Source: CAWGOF01 sp963824225 (GTDB lineage: Bacteria; Acidobacteriota; Polarisedimenticolia; Polarisedimenticolales; Polarisedimenticolaceae). From it: 64,000 nt of DNA. Under the pieces are notes generated by a model. The model was not told the origin of the DNA and did not search any database. It saw only the letters and a program-made list of their open reading frames with translations. Below, piece after piece: positions 7,852-16,930 of the stretch; position 1 is the stretch's first letter; each line of letters begins with the position of its first letter. The stretch is from assembly GCA_963824225.1 (NCBI GenBank), contig CAWGOF010000001.1, positions 248,001 through 312,000 of the forward strand. Direction: 5' to 3'. The position numbers and the translations under genes are program-made.

Positions 7852-9207
7852 ATGCTGATCCTCGTCGGCTCGAACCACCGCAGCGCGCCGATCGAGGTGC
7901 GCGAGCGCATGAGCTTCCCGCTCGAGCGGATCCCCGAGGCGCTGACGCGGCTGCGCGCGCTCGACGAGGTCGCCGAGGTGCTGATCCTGTCGACGTGCAA
8001 CCGCGTCGAGGTCGTGGCGTGGGTCGGCGCCGACGGCGCGGCGGGCATCGACGCGGTCAAGCGGTTCCTGGCCGAGGCCCACCGGCTGTCGCTCCCGGAG
8101 ATCGATCGCTACGCGTACCAGCTCGTCGGCTCGGACGCGGCGCGGCACCTGTTCGGCGTGGCCTGCGGCCTCGACTCGATGATCGTCGGCGAGCCGCAGA
8201 TCCTGGGCCAGGTGAAGCAGGCGTACCGCGCGGCGGCGGAGCACGGAACGGTCGGCCCGATGCTCGACCGGTTGCTGCAGCACTGCCTGCAGACGGCCAA
8301 GCGCGTGCGGACGGAGACCGGGATCGCGCGCCATGCGGTGTCGGTCGCGTTCGCCGCGGTCGCGCTCGGCCGGCAGATCTTCGGCGATCTGACCGGCCGC
8401 GAGGCGCTGGTCCTCGGTGCGGGCAAGATGGGCGATCTGGTGGCTCGGCACCTCGTGTCGCACGGCGTGCGCAGCGTCGTCTTCGCCAGCCGGACCTACA
8501 CGAACGCGATGCTGCACGCCGAGCGCGTCTGCGGACGCGCCGTGCCGTGGGAGGAGGGTGTGGCCCGCGTCGGCGAGGTCGACGTCGTGGTCAGCTGCAC
8601 CGGCGCGGCGCACCACGTGCTGTCGAAGGCCGACGTCGTGCGCGCGACGCGCGGCCGCAAACGCGGCCCGCTGCTGTTGATCGACATCGCCGTGCCGCGG
8701 GACGTCGACCCGCGGGTGAACGAGATCGACAACGTGTACCTGTACGACATCGACGGCCTGCAGAACCTCGTGGCCTCGAACCTGGAGGAGCGGCGGAACG
8801 CGGCCGAGGACGCGCAGCGCCTCGTCGTGCGCGAGGTCCAGGCGTTCGAGCGCTGGCGCATGTCGCAGGAGATCACCCCGGTGATCGTGGCCCTGCGCGA
8901 GGGGCTGCTGGCGCTGGGCCAGCACGAGATCGAGCGCTACCGTGCGCGTCTGGCGAGCCTCGACGCCAAGCACCTGCAGGTCGTGGAGGAGCTGACGCGC
9001 GCCGTGATCCACAAGATCCTGCACCGCCCGCTACGCCACCTGCGCGGCGCCGTGGAGCGCGGCGACGTCGCCGAGTGCGCCGCGCTGTACCGGCAGATCT
9101 TCGCGCTGTCCGATCCGCCGAAGGATGCCTCGGCCGATTCGCCCGGCGGGGCGACGAAGTCCCCCGGGCCGAGCCGCGTGATCCGCGGCGGACGCGATGG
9201 AGCGTAG
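7852..9207 (+). CDS. hemA: Glutamyl-tRNA reductase
   Basis: First step of C5 tetrapyrrole synthesis: glutamyl-tRNA to glutamate-1-semialdehyde with NADPH. 451 residues. N-terminal catalytic domain with GSNHRSAPIEVRERMSF and the nucleophile Cys49 in LSTCNRVE; specificity motif GEPQILGQVK; NADPH domain with VLGAGKMGDLVARHL; helical dimerisation tail. Followed by overlapping hemC and hemD, giving the route to uroporphyrinogen III. Confidence 0.96.
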   Translation: MLILVGSNHRSAPIEVRERMSFPLERIPEALTRLRALDEVAEVLILSTCNRVEVVAWVGADGAAGIDAVKRFLAEAHRLSLPEIDRYAYQLVGSDAARHLFGVACGLDSMIVGEPQILGQVKQAYRAAAEHGTVGPMLDRLLQHCLQTAKRVRTETGIARHAVSVAFAAVALGRQIFGDLTGREALVLGAGKMGDLVARHLVSHGVRSVVFASRTYTNAMLHAERVCGRAVPWEEGVARVGEVDVVVSCTGAAHHVLSKADVVRATRGRKRGPLLLIDIAVPRDVDPRVNEIDNVYLYDIDGLQNLVASNLEERRNAAEDAQRLVVREVQAFERWRMSQEITPVIVALREGLLALGQHEIERYRARLASLDAKHLQVVEELTRAVIHKILHRPLRHLRGAVERGDVAECAALYRQIFALSDPPKDASADSPGGATKSPGPSRVIRGGRDGA

Positions 9208-10165
9208 CCCGCGCGTCGTCCTGGGCACGCGCGGCAGCCCCCTCGCGCTGTGGCAGGCGCGGCACGTGGCCCGACGCCTCGCCGCGATCCACCCGCAGAT
9301 TGTCGTCGAGGAGCGCATCGTGCGCACGGACGGCGACGTCGACCCGTCCCCGCCGTCCGCGGCGGCGTTCTCGCGCTGGAGCGTCGGCGTGTTCGTGCGC
9401 CGGCTCGAGGAGGCGCTGCGCGACGGAGCGATCGACCTCGCGGTGCACAGCTTGAAGGACGTGCCGACGGAGATGCCCCACGACCTCGTGCTGCCCGCCG
9501 TGCTCGAGCGGCACGACCCGCGGGATGCGCTCGTGACCCGGTCGGGCGCAGACCTCGGCGCGCTCGAGCCGGCGACGGTCGTCGGAACGGGGAGCCTCAG
9601 ACGCCGGGCGCAGCTCCTGCGGGCCCGGCCGGACCTGCGCACGCGCCCGGTGCGCGGCAACGTCGACACGCGGATCCGCCGGCTGCTCGACGGGGACTAC
9701 GGTGCGCTCGTGCTCGCCGTTGCCGGGATCGAGCGGCTGGGCCTCGCCGCCGCCCCATGGGTCGCGCTGCCGATCGACGTGTGCCTGCCCGCCGTCGGCC
9801 AGGGCGCGATCGCCGTCGAGACGCGCGCTGCGGACGCACGGACGATCGACCTGCTCCACGGGCTCGACCATCGTCCGACGCACGCGGCCGTGCGCGCCGA
9901 GCGGGCGTTCCTCGACCGACTCGGCGGCGGGTGTCTGGCGCCGGCGGCGGCGCACGCGGTGCTCGACGAGAGCGAGCTCCGGCTGCGCGCGTTCGCCGGA
10001 GACGCGGACGGGACCGAGGCCCTGTACGACGAGGAGCACGGGGCGCTCGACGATCCGGCGTCGCTCGGTCGGCGGCTCGCCGAGCGGATGCTCGCCGCGG
10101 GGGCCGCGCGGCTTCTCGCGCGGGCCCGCGCGAGCGAGCCGAGCCCCGGAATCGATGGCCCCTGA
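9197..10165 (+). CDS. hemC: Porphobilinogen deaminase (hydroxymethylbilane synthase)
   Basis: Polymerises four porphobilinogens. 322 residues opening VVLGTRGSPLALWQA. It has AVHSLKDVPTE with the catalytic Asp/Lys region, GTGSLRRRAQLL, GNVDTRIRRL, and Cys246 in LGGGCLAPAAAHA, the attachment point of the dipyrromethane cofactor. Starts 11 bases inside the 3' end of hemA and overlaps hemD by 11 bases. Confidence 0.95.
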   Translation: MERSPRVVLGTRGSPLALWQARHVARRLAAIHPQIVVEERIVRTDGDVDPSPPSAAAFSRWSVGVFVRRLEEALRDGAIDLAVHSLKDVPTEMPHDLVLPAVLERHDPRDALVTRSGADLGALEPATVVGTGSLRRRAQLLRARPDLRTRPVRGNVDTRIRRLLDGDYGALVLAVAGIERLGLAAAPWVALPIDVCLPAVGQGAIAVETRAADARTIDLLHGLDHRPTHAAVRAERAFLDRLGGGCLAPAAAHAVLDESELRLRAFAGDADGTEALYDEEHGALDDPASLGRRLAERMLAAGAARLLARARASEPSPGIDGP

Positions 10166-10950
10166 GGCGCAGCCGCTCTCCGGGCTCCACGTGCTCGTGA
10201 CGCGTCCGGCGGGACGCGCGACCGTACTCATCGCGGCGCTCGAGCGTCTCGGGGCGCTCGTCGCGGCACGACCGACGATCGCGATCGAGCCGCCGAGCGA
10301 TCCGACGCCTGCCGAGCGGGTCGTCACCGAGCTCTCGCGCTTCACGTGGATCGCGTTCACGAGCGCGCACGGCGTGCGCGCGTTCTTCGACGTCCTGGCC
10401 CGAGCCCCGGGCGGGGCGGCCGACCTGGCACCGCGCCTCGCGGCGGTCGGGCCGGCCACGGCACAGGCGCTCCGGGAGCACGGCGCGTCCGTGGCGCTGA
10501 TCGCCGCGGCCGCGCGGGCCGCGGGGCTCGCCGTGGCGCTCGGGGCGCGAATTGGCACCGCCGATCGCGTGCTCGTCGTCGGGCCCGAGGAGCGGGACGA
10601 CGCGCTCGAGCGTGGCCTGGGGGAGCACGGCGCCGCGGTCGAGGTCTGCGCGTTCTACCGGACCGTGGCGGCGCCGGGCATCGCCGATCTCGCGCGCGCC
10701 GTGGTCGCCGAACGGTTCGACGTCGCGGTCTTCACGTCGCCCTCGACGCTCGATCGTCTCGTCGACGCCGGTCGCGAGGCCGGGGTCGATCTCGTCCGGG
10801 CGCTCTCGCGCATGGCGCTCGTGGCGATCGGGCCGGCGACGGCTCGCGCGCTCGCCGAGCACGCGCTGTCGCCGGCGGCGATCGCCGAGCGTCCGTCGGA
10901 CGACGCGGTCCTCGCCGCCGTGACGCGAGCCGCGTCGAGCGGTGTGTTAG
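10155..10950 (+). CDS. hemD: Uroporphyrinogen-III synthase, runs in frame into gcvT
   Basis: Closes hydroxymethylbilane to uroporphyrinogen III. Two similar lobes are visible: VLVTRPAGRA and WIAFTSAHGVRAFFD in the first, FDVAVFTSPSTLDRLVDAG and LVAIGPATARALAEH in the second. The ATG lies inside the hemC end. There is no stop before gcvT: the frame continues from hemD through a short Arg/Pro-rich linker. One base fewer upstream would bring TAG at 10948-10950 into frame, so I place the end there; see finding. Length ~265 residues is normal for HemD. Confidence 0.8.
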
Positions 10951-10991
10951 CATCCCCGACCCGACGACGAGAGCCCCGGGAGAGCCCGCGC

Positions 10992-12105
<1,114 letters not shown>

Positions 12106-12119
12106 CACACGGAGGAGCG

Positions 12120-12503
12120 ATGCACTATCCGACCGATCGACGGTACTCGAAGGACCACGAGTGGGTGCGGGCCGAGGGCGCGCTCGCGCGCGTCGGGATC
12201 ACGGCGTTCGCGCAGGAGCAGCTCGGCGACATCGTGTACGTCGAGCTGCCGGCGCCGGGCAAGGCGGTGCGCGCCGGCGACGTCCTGGGCACGATCGAGT
12301 CGGTCAAGGCGGTGTCCGAGATCTTCGCCCCGGTCGGCGGGAAGGTCGCCGAGGCCAACGCCGCGCTGTCGGACAAGCCCGAGCTGGCGAACAAGGACCC
12401 GCACGGCGACGGCTGGTACTGCACGCTCGAGCTCGCCGATCCGAGCGAGCTCGACCAGCTGCTCGACGCCGCCGCGTACGCCGACCTGGCGCGCGCGACC
12501 TGA
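12120..12503 (+). CDS. gcvH: Glycine cleavage H protein (lipoyl carrier)
   Basis: Carries the aminomethyl intermediate between the P, T and L proteins. 127 residues, normal length. YSKDHEWVR near the N-terminus and the lipoylation site GTIESVKAVSEI with Lys63. ATG at 12120 has GGAGGAGC just upstream and sits 14 bases after gcvT. Confidence 0.96.
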   Translation: MHYPTDRRYSKDHEWVRAEGALARVGITAFAQEQLGDIVYVELPAPGKAVRAGDVLGTIESVKAVSEIFAPVGGKVAEANAALSDKPELANKDPHGDGWYCTLELADPSELDQLLDAAAYADLARAT

Positions 12504-12506
12504 GCC

Positions 12507-13112
12507 TCAGGCGAGGTCCGATCGCTCGAGGCCGAGCTGGCCGAGCCAGCGGTCGAGCTCCTCGACGGGCAGGCCCACGACGTTCGACCACGAGCCGTCG
12601 ACCGCGGCGACGAGCCGTGCGCCGAGGCCCTGGATCCCGTACGCCCCGGCCTTGTCGAGCGGCTCACCGCTCGCGACGTACTCGTCGATGACCGCGTCGT
12701 CGTACGCGTGGAACGTCACGCGGGTCCGCGCGACGGCGGTCGTCGAGCGCCCGTCGTCGACCCGCACCAGGTGGACCCCCGTGAGCACGTCGTGCGTGCG
12801 CCCGGCGAGCGCACGCAGCATCGCCACAGCATCGGCCCCGCTCCCGGGCTTGCCGAGCGCTCGACCGTCGAGCGCGACCTCGGTGTCGGCGCCGAGGACG
12901 ACCGCGCGCGGGAGCTCGCTCTCGAGGCGCCGCGCCACGGCGCCCGCCTTCTCCGTGGCCAGGCGCGCCACGCGACGCTCGGGCGGCTCGTCCGGCCGCT
13001 CCGCCTCGTCGACCGCCGAGGGCCGAACGAGCGGCTCGATCCCCGCGCCGCGCAGCAGGGCGAGACGCCGCGGCGACGCCGAGGCCAGGACCAGCGGACG
13101 CGTTCCGTACAT
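12507..13112 (-). CDS. maf: Maf-family nucleoside triphosphate pyrophosphatase
   Basis: 201 residues. Maf proteins hydrolyse dTTP/UTP or modified nucleotides to monophosphates. Opens PLVLASASPRRLALLRGAGI with the SxSPRR phosphate-binding loop. VVLGADTEVALDGRALGKP carries the catalytic Asp, and DKAGAYGIQGLGARLV the conserved C-terminal motif. It is convergent with gcvH (3 bases apart) and divergent from the cytochrome gene. Confidence 0.92.
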   Translation of the reverse strand: MYGTRPLVLASASPRRLALLRGAGIEPLVRPSAVDEAERPDEPPERRVARLATEKAGAVARRLESELPRAVVLGADTEVALDGRALGKPGSGADAVAMLRALAGRTHDVLTGVHLVRVDDGRSTTAVARTRVTFHAYDDAVIDEYVASGEPLDKAGAYGIQGLGARLVAAVDGSWSNVVGLPVEELDRWLGQLGLERSDLA

Positions 13113-13217
13113 CGGATCGATGATATCGAACGGTCCAACGGAACTTTTACTTGCGGAAAGGCTCGTCCGAGGTCATGCCTATCCGGGTCGCGGAACTTCA
13201 TCTCGGGAGGGAGTGGA

Positions 13218-14603
13218 ATGAGCGTGGGACGGCTCGGCTCGGCGGTGGTGGTTCTCGGTCTCGGCCTAGCGCTCGCCCCGCGAGCGGCGGCCGAGGGCGT
13301 GGATCTCGTGGCCGACGGCGTGCGGCCGGAGGTGTTCCTGGTCTACACCGGGGATGTCATCGGCTACGTCGATCCCTGCGGCTGAAAGACGAACCCCGCA
13401 GGGGGCCTGGCCCGGAGGGCCTGGGCCGTTCACGAGATCGCGCGCAAGTTCAAGGACGTCCCGCGGTTCGTGCTCGACAGCGGGAACTTCTCGGACAACC
13501 CGACGCCCCAGGGCGACGTGCAGACGAAGGCGCTGCTCGGCGCGATGGAGCGCTTGGGCTACGACGTGGTGAACGTCGGCGAGCGCGACGTCCAGCGCGG
13601 CTACCCGACGTTCCTCGAGCTCGTCGGATCGCGGAGCTTCCCGTTCGTGTCCGCGAACATCGTGCGCGCCGACACGAAGGCGCCGGTGTTCGCGCCGAGC
13701 GTCGTCGTCGAGGCCGATGGCCCGGCCGAGGCGCGGCGCATGCGGATCGGCGTGATCGGTGCGGTACGGTTCAACCCGACGTTCCGCAAGCCCGGCCCCG
13801 AGGGGACCGAGCTGATCGTCGTCGCCCCGCGCGAGCCGGTGGCCCGGGAGATCGAGAAGCTCCGGTCGAGCAAGGTCGATCTCGTGGTGCTGCTCGCGGC
13901 GCTGCCGCGGGAGGACGCCCGGCGTCTCGCGCTCGACGTTCCGGGCCTCGATTTCGTCGTCGGCTCGTACGGCGGCGACTACACGACGGCGAAGGAGCGG
14001 CAGGGCAACACGTGGATCGTGTACTCGGGCAACCAGGGCAAGCGGCTCGGCGAGACGCGCGTGTACCTGCGCGACGGGACGATCGAGCAGGACACCAAGC
14101 TGCACACGCTGACCGCGGCGTACCCGTCCGACGAGTCGATGCTCGAGTACGTCAACTCGATTCCGCGCGCGACGCCCGCACCGCTTCCGGTCGTCGGTGC
14201 CGCGGCCGCGCCGGCGAGCGCCGGACCGTTCGTCGGATCGGACGCGTGCCGCGCGTGTCACGTGAAGGAGGGTGCCGACTGGGCCGCATCGGGCCACGCG
14301 GCGGCGCTGTTGACGCTCGACGGTCGTCCGTCCGGTGGCGACGCCTCGTGCCTGCGCTGCCACGTGACCGGGCACGGCGTGACCGGCGGGTTCGCGAGCC
14401 GCGAGAGCACACCGGCCCTGGCGAGCGTGGGCTGCGAGTCGTGCCACGGCGCGGGTCGGGATCACGTCGCGCGGACGGCCTCGCCGTACGGCAAGCTGAC
14501 GGTCGCGACGTGCACCGCGTGCCACGACCGGGCCAACAGTCCGAAGTTCGACGTGTACTCGTATCTGCCGCGCATCGACCACCGCGGCTCCGCGGCGAGG
14601 TGA
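13218..14603 (+). CDS. Probable selenoprotein: metallophosphatase-like domain plus tetraheme cytochrome c
   Basis: 461 residues if the in-frame TGA at 13383-13385 is read as selenocysteine (Sec56). Start ATG 13218 has GGGAGGGAG upstream and a signal peptide (ALAPRAAA). TGA falls in YVDPCG-U-KTNPAGGLARR. Relatives that I recall with this N-terminal motif have PCGC, so Sec replaces the second Cys. Residues ~40-310 resemble the 5'-nucleotidase/metallophosphatase fold (DSGNFSDN, VGERDV) but lack the usual DxH and GNHD metal ligands. The C-terminal ~120 residues hold four heme sites, CRACH, CLRCH, CESCH and CTACH. Likely periplasmic redox protein. The frame is otherwise unbroken; the stop overlaps ruvX. 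Confidence 0.72.
13404..13427 (+). promoter_or_regulatory. Candidate bacterial SECIS hairpin
   Basis: Arms GGCCTGGCCC (13404-13413) and GGGCCTGGGCC (13417-13427) pair with one U-U mismatch and one bulged G around the loop GGA (13414-13416). The loop starts 28 bases after the TGA and has G in its first two positions. Both agree with the published bacterial SECIS pattern: loop 16-37 bases downstream with a G near its 5' side. Such an element would recruit SelB. Confidence 0.6.
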
Positions 14604-15034
14604 CGGACGGGGGCCGCTGCCTGGGGGTCGACCTGGGCCGGGCCCGCGTCGGCCTCGCACTGTCCGATCCGCTGCGCCTCGTGGCCCAACCGTTCGCCGT
14701 GCTCGAGCAGGCGAGCCGCCGGCGCCAGGTCGAGGCAGTGGCGCGGGCGATCGACGAGCACGAGGTTACCATCGTGGTCGTCGGGCTCCCGCGCCTGCTC
14801 TCCGGAGCCGAAGGCCAAGCGGCGACGGACGCGCGTGCGTTCGTCGAGCGCCTCACGCGGTTGCGTCCGGACGTGCGGATCGAGCTATGGGACGAGCGCC
14901 TGACGACGCGCCTGGCCGAGCGGGCGATGATCGAAGCCGACGCGCGCCGCGCGGTGCGCAAGGCCAAGATCGACGCGGTGGCCGCCGCGCTGATCCTCCA
15001 GGGCTGGCTCGACGCTCGGGCGGCGCCGGGATGA
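14600..15034 (+). CDS. ruvX: Putative pre-16S rRNA nuclease / Holliday-junction resolvase-like protein
   Basis: 144 residues, RNase H-like fold (YqgF family). LGVDLGRARVGLALSDP holds the first catalytic Asp, VVVGLPRLLSGAEG the second strand motif, and LWDERLTTRLAE and KIDAVAAALILQGWL the remaining acidic residues. GTG 14600 overlaps the stop of the cytochrome gene (GTGA), and the stop overlaps mltG (ATGA). YqgF next to mltG is a common pairing. Confidence 0.9.
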   Translation: MTDGGRCLGVDLGRARVGLALSDPLRLVAQPFAVLEQASRRRQVEAVARAIDEHEVTIVVVGLPRLLSGAEGQAATDARAFVERLTRLRPDVRIELWDERLTTRLAERAMIEADARRAVRKAKIDAVAAALILQGWLDARAAPG

Positions 15035-16068
15035 CCGGACGTCGGTACGTCGGCGTGACCGCGCTCCTCGCGGTTCTCGTCGCCGGCGCCACTCTGCTCG
15101 GTACCGCGCTGTGGCTCGAGCGCCGTCTCGTCGCGCCGTATCGAGGGTGGAGCGGCGATCACGTCGACGTCGAGCTCGCCCCCGGCTTGAGCGCGCAAGC
15201 GATGCTCGACCGGCTCGGAGACGTGGGGGTGCTACGAGATCCGGTGCTCGTGCGGCGCTGGCTCGCGCTGCGCGGCGGCGGGGGAGCGCTCCAGGCCGGC
15301 GAGTACCGGTTCGATCGTCCGATCGCGCCGTTCGAGGTGCTGGCCCGGCTGCGGCGGGGCGACGTCCTGCTGCACGCGGTCACGATCCCCGAGGGCCTGG
15401 TGCTCGAGGAGATCGCGCGGCGGCTGGCCGACGCCGGCGTGTCGACCTACGACGAGCTCGTCCTCGCGTTCCGCGATCCGGCGATCGTGGGTGACCTCGA
15501 TCCGCTGGCCGCGGACCTCGAGGGCTACCTGTTTCCCGAGACGTACCGGTTCGCCCGCGACACGTCGGCCACGCGGATCGCCGAGACGTTCGTCGAGCGG
15601 TTTCGCCAGGCGATCGGCGACGCGTACACGAGTCGCGCCGTAGCGCAGGGCCTCGATCTGCGTCGCGCCGTGATCCTGGCGTCGATGATCGAGCGCGAGA
15701 CCTCGGTGTCGGCGGAGCGGCGGCCGATCGCGCGCGTGTTCCTGAACCGGCTGCGGCGGGGCATGCCGATGCAGTGCGACCCGACCGTGCTGTACGCCTG
15801 GCACCGTGCCGGCAAGCCGCGCGACCGCCTGCTGCGGGTCCATCTGACGCTCGACTCGCCGTGGAACACGTACGTCGTGCGCGGGCTGCCGGCGGGACCG
15901 ATCGCGAGCCCCGGACGGGCGAGCCTCGAGGCGGTGGTCGACCCGGGCGTCGGGCGCGAGCTGTACTTCGTCGCTGCGCCGGGCGGTGGACACCGGTTCT
16001 CCACGACCCACGGCGGACATCTCGCGGCGGTCGCCGCGTGGAGGTCCTACTCGAGCTCTTCGAGGTAG
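15031..16068 (+). CDS. mltG: Endolytic murein transglycosylase
   Basis: Inner-membrane enzyme that cuts nascent glycan strands and sets their length. 345 residues: one N-terminal membrane anchor (VTALLAVLVAGATLLGTALW), a LysM-like part with IPEGLVLEEIARRL, then the catalytic YceG domain. DLEGYLFPETYRF and ILASMIERETSV with the catalytic Glu (~residue 220) are visible, as are MQCDPTVLYA and SPWNTYVVRGLPAGPI. The last 22 bases overlap the antisense small gene. Confidence 0.95.
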   Translation: MTGRRYVGVTALLAVLVAGATLLGTALWLERRLVAPYRGWSGDHVDVELAPGLSAQAMLDRLGDVGVLRDPVLVRRWLALRGGGGALQAGEYRFDRPIAPFEVLARLRRGDVLLHAVTIPEGLVLEEIARRLADAGVSTYDELVLAFRDPAIVGDLDPLAADLEGYLFPETYRFARDTSATRIAETFVERFRQAIGDAYTSRAVAQGLDLRRAVILASMIERETSVSAERRPIARVFLNRLRRGMPMQCDPTVLYAWHRAGKPRDRLLRVHLTLDSPWNTYVVRGLPAGPIASPGRASLEAVVDPGVGRELYFVAAPGGGHRFSTTHGGHLAAVAAWRSYSSSSR

Positions 16069-16271
16069 GTCACGCGCAGCTCGCGGATCCCGTGGAAGTT
16101 GATCTCGCGCCGGCGATCCTGATCGCTCAGCCGCTCGTCGAGCACGCCGTTCTCGTTGATCTCGCCACCCTTGAGTGCGTCGAAGTGGAACCGGCAGAAC
16201 CCTTCGAGGTACGGCGGATCCTCGCAGAACCGCGAGCCGCCGAGGCTCGTGCGAAAGCGGCAGTGGGCCAT
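16047..16271 (-). CDS. Small Cys/His-rich protein, function unknown
   Basis: 74 residues from the ATG at 16271 (an ATG at 16283 in the same frame would overlap the -10 element TACGAT at 16282-16287). MAHCRF is followed by FCEDPPYLEGFCRFHFDAL, giving three Cys and a His (Cx12-15Cx8-10Cx2-3H) that could bind a metal. The acidic C-terminus overlaps the 3' end of mltG. I do not recognise the family. The start lies only a few bases from the predicted transcription start, so the mRNA may be almost leaderless. Confidence 0.6.
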   Translation of the reverse strand: MAHCRFRTSLGGSRFCEDPPYLEGFCRFHFDALKGGEINENGVLDERLSDQDRRREINFHGIRELRVTYLEELE

Positions 16272-16449
16272 GGCGCGGCGCATCGTAGCACGCGCTCCCG
16301 AGCACGGTTCCGTGATCCGAACTACGCGAGCTCTCCTCGCCCGAGCGTCGACGGCCCGCGACGCCGCGATTCACGCCGCTCTCGTCTGGCCCTGGGCTTG
16401 CAATTGCCGAGGGCGGGCGGCGACCCTTCGACCCCAGGATCGCCGTCGA

Positions 16450-16546
16450 GCCGGATCGGGACGAGGCCGAGGTGGTTCCCCCTCCTCCTCCTCAAGACCT
16501 CCATCCCCTCGCAGCGTCTTGCTCGTCCCGATCCGGCGCGTTTTTT
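16450..16546 (+). terminator. 16-bp perfect inverted repeat followed by T6
   Basis: GCCGGATCGGGACGAG (16450-16465) is exactly complementary to CTCGTCCCGATCCGGC (16522-16537), with a 56-base C-rich loop. After GCG comes TTTTTT (16541-16546). This looks like an intrinsic terminator or the 3' end of a structured small RNA on the plus strand. Both flanking genes diverge from it, so what transcript it ends is open. The rest of 16284-16449 shows no gene. Confidence 0.55.
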
Positions 16547-16550
16547 CCTG

Positions 16551-16556
16551 TACCAT
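16551..16556 (+). promoter_or_regulatory. -10 element (leaderless start) for DUF721 gene
   Basis: TACCAT ends 9 bases before the ATG at 16565, which would put the transcription start at or next to the start codon. No ribosome-binding site and no clear -35 are visible. Confidence 0.35.
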
Positions 16557-16564
16557 GGCGCGCG

Positions 16565-16930
16565 ATGACGGAGCGGCGGCGGCGGCGCGGCTTCGAGCGA
16601 GCGGGCGCGTTCGGCACGCAGGGACTCGGGCTCCCGGCGCCGCGGGCGCGGGAGTTGCGCCTGGTCACCGCGTGGCGCGCCTGCGCGGGAGGCCCGCTCG
16701 CCGAGCGCGCTCGGGCGCTCGGCGTGCGGCGCGGCGTGCTCGAGGTCGTGGTCGAGGACTCGCGCTGGCTCGCCACGGTCGCCGATCTGCTGCCCTCGCT
16801 GGGCGCGCGGGTCGCCGAGCGCTGCCCCGATCTGGGCATCCGCCGCTGCCGCGTCGTGGTGCGCGGCGATGCCGGGCGTGAGACCCCCAGCGTTCCCGTG
16901 CGCGCGGGTCCGCCGTCACGCGGGCACTAG
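16565..16930 (+). CDS. DUF721 / DciA-like protein
   Basis: 121 residues. The stretch RGVLEVVVEDSRWLATVADLL followed by LGARVAERCPDL and CRVVVRGD matches the DUF721 pattern (strand, SxW, helix, strand). DUF721 includes DciA, which loads the replicative helicase in bacteria lacking DnaC. The N-terminus is Arg-rich. Convergent with the beta-barrel gene, overlapping its end by 4 bases. Assigned by pattern; moderate confidence. Confidence 0.6.
   Translation: MTERRRRRGFERAGAFGTQGLGLPAPRARELRLVTAWRACAGGPLAERARALGVRRGVLEVVVEDSRWLATVADLLPSLGARVAERCPDLGIRRCRVVVRGDAGRETPSVPVRAGPPSRGH

Noticed and set aside
13383..13385. TGA as a plain sequencing error or a true stop giving a 55-residue peptide
   Set aside because: Not excluded, but the conserved-looking context, the SECIS-like hairpin at the right distance, and the clean surroundings (no indel patch between 12 and 43 kb) favour selenocysteine.
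16322..16504. 60-codon minus-strand frame
   Set aside because: Arg-rich, no ribosome-binding site or family, and it covers the perfect inverted repeat.
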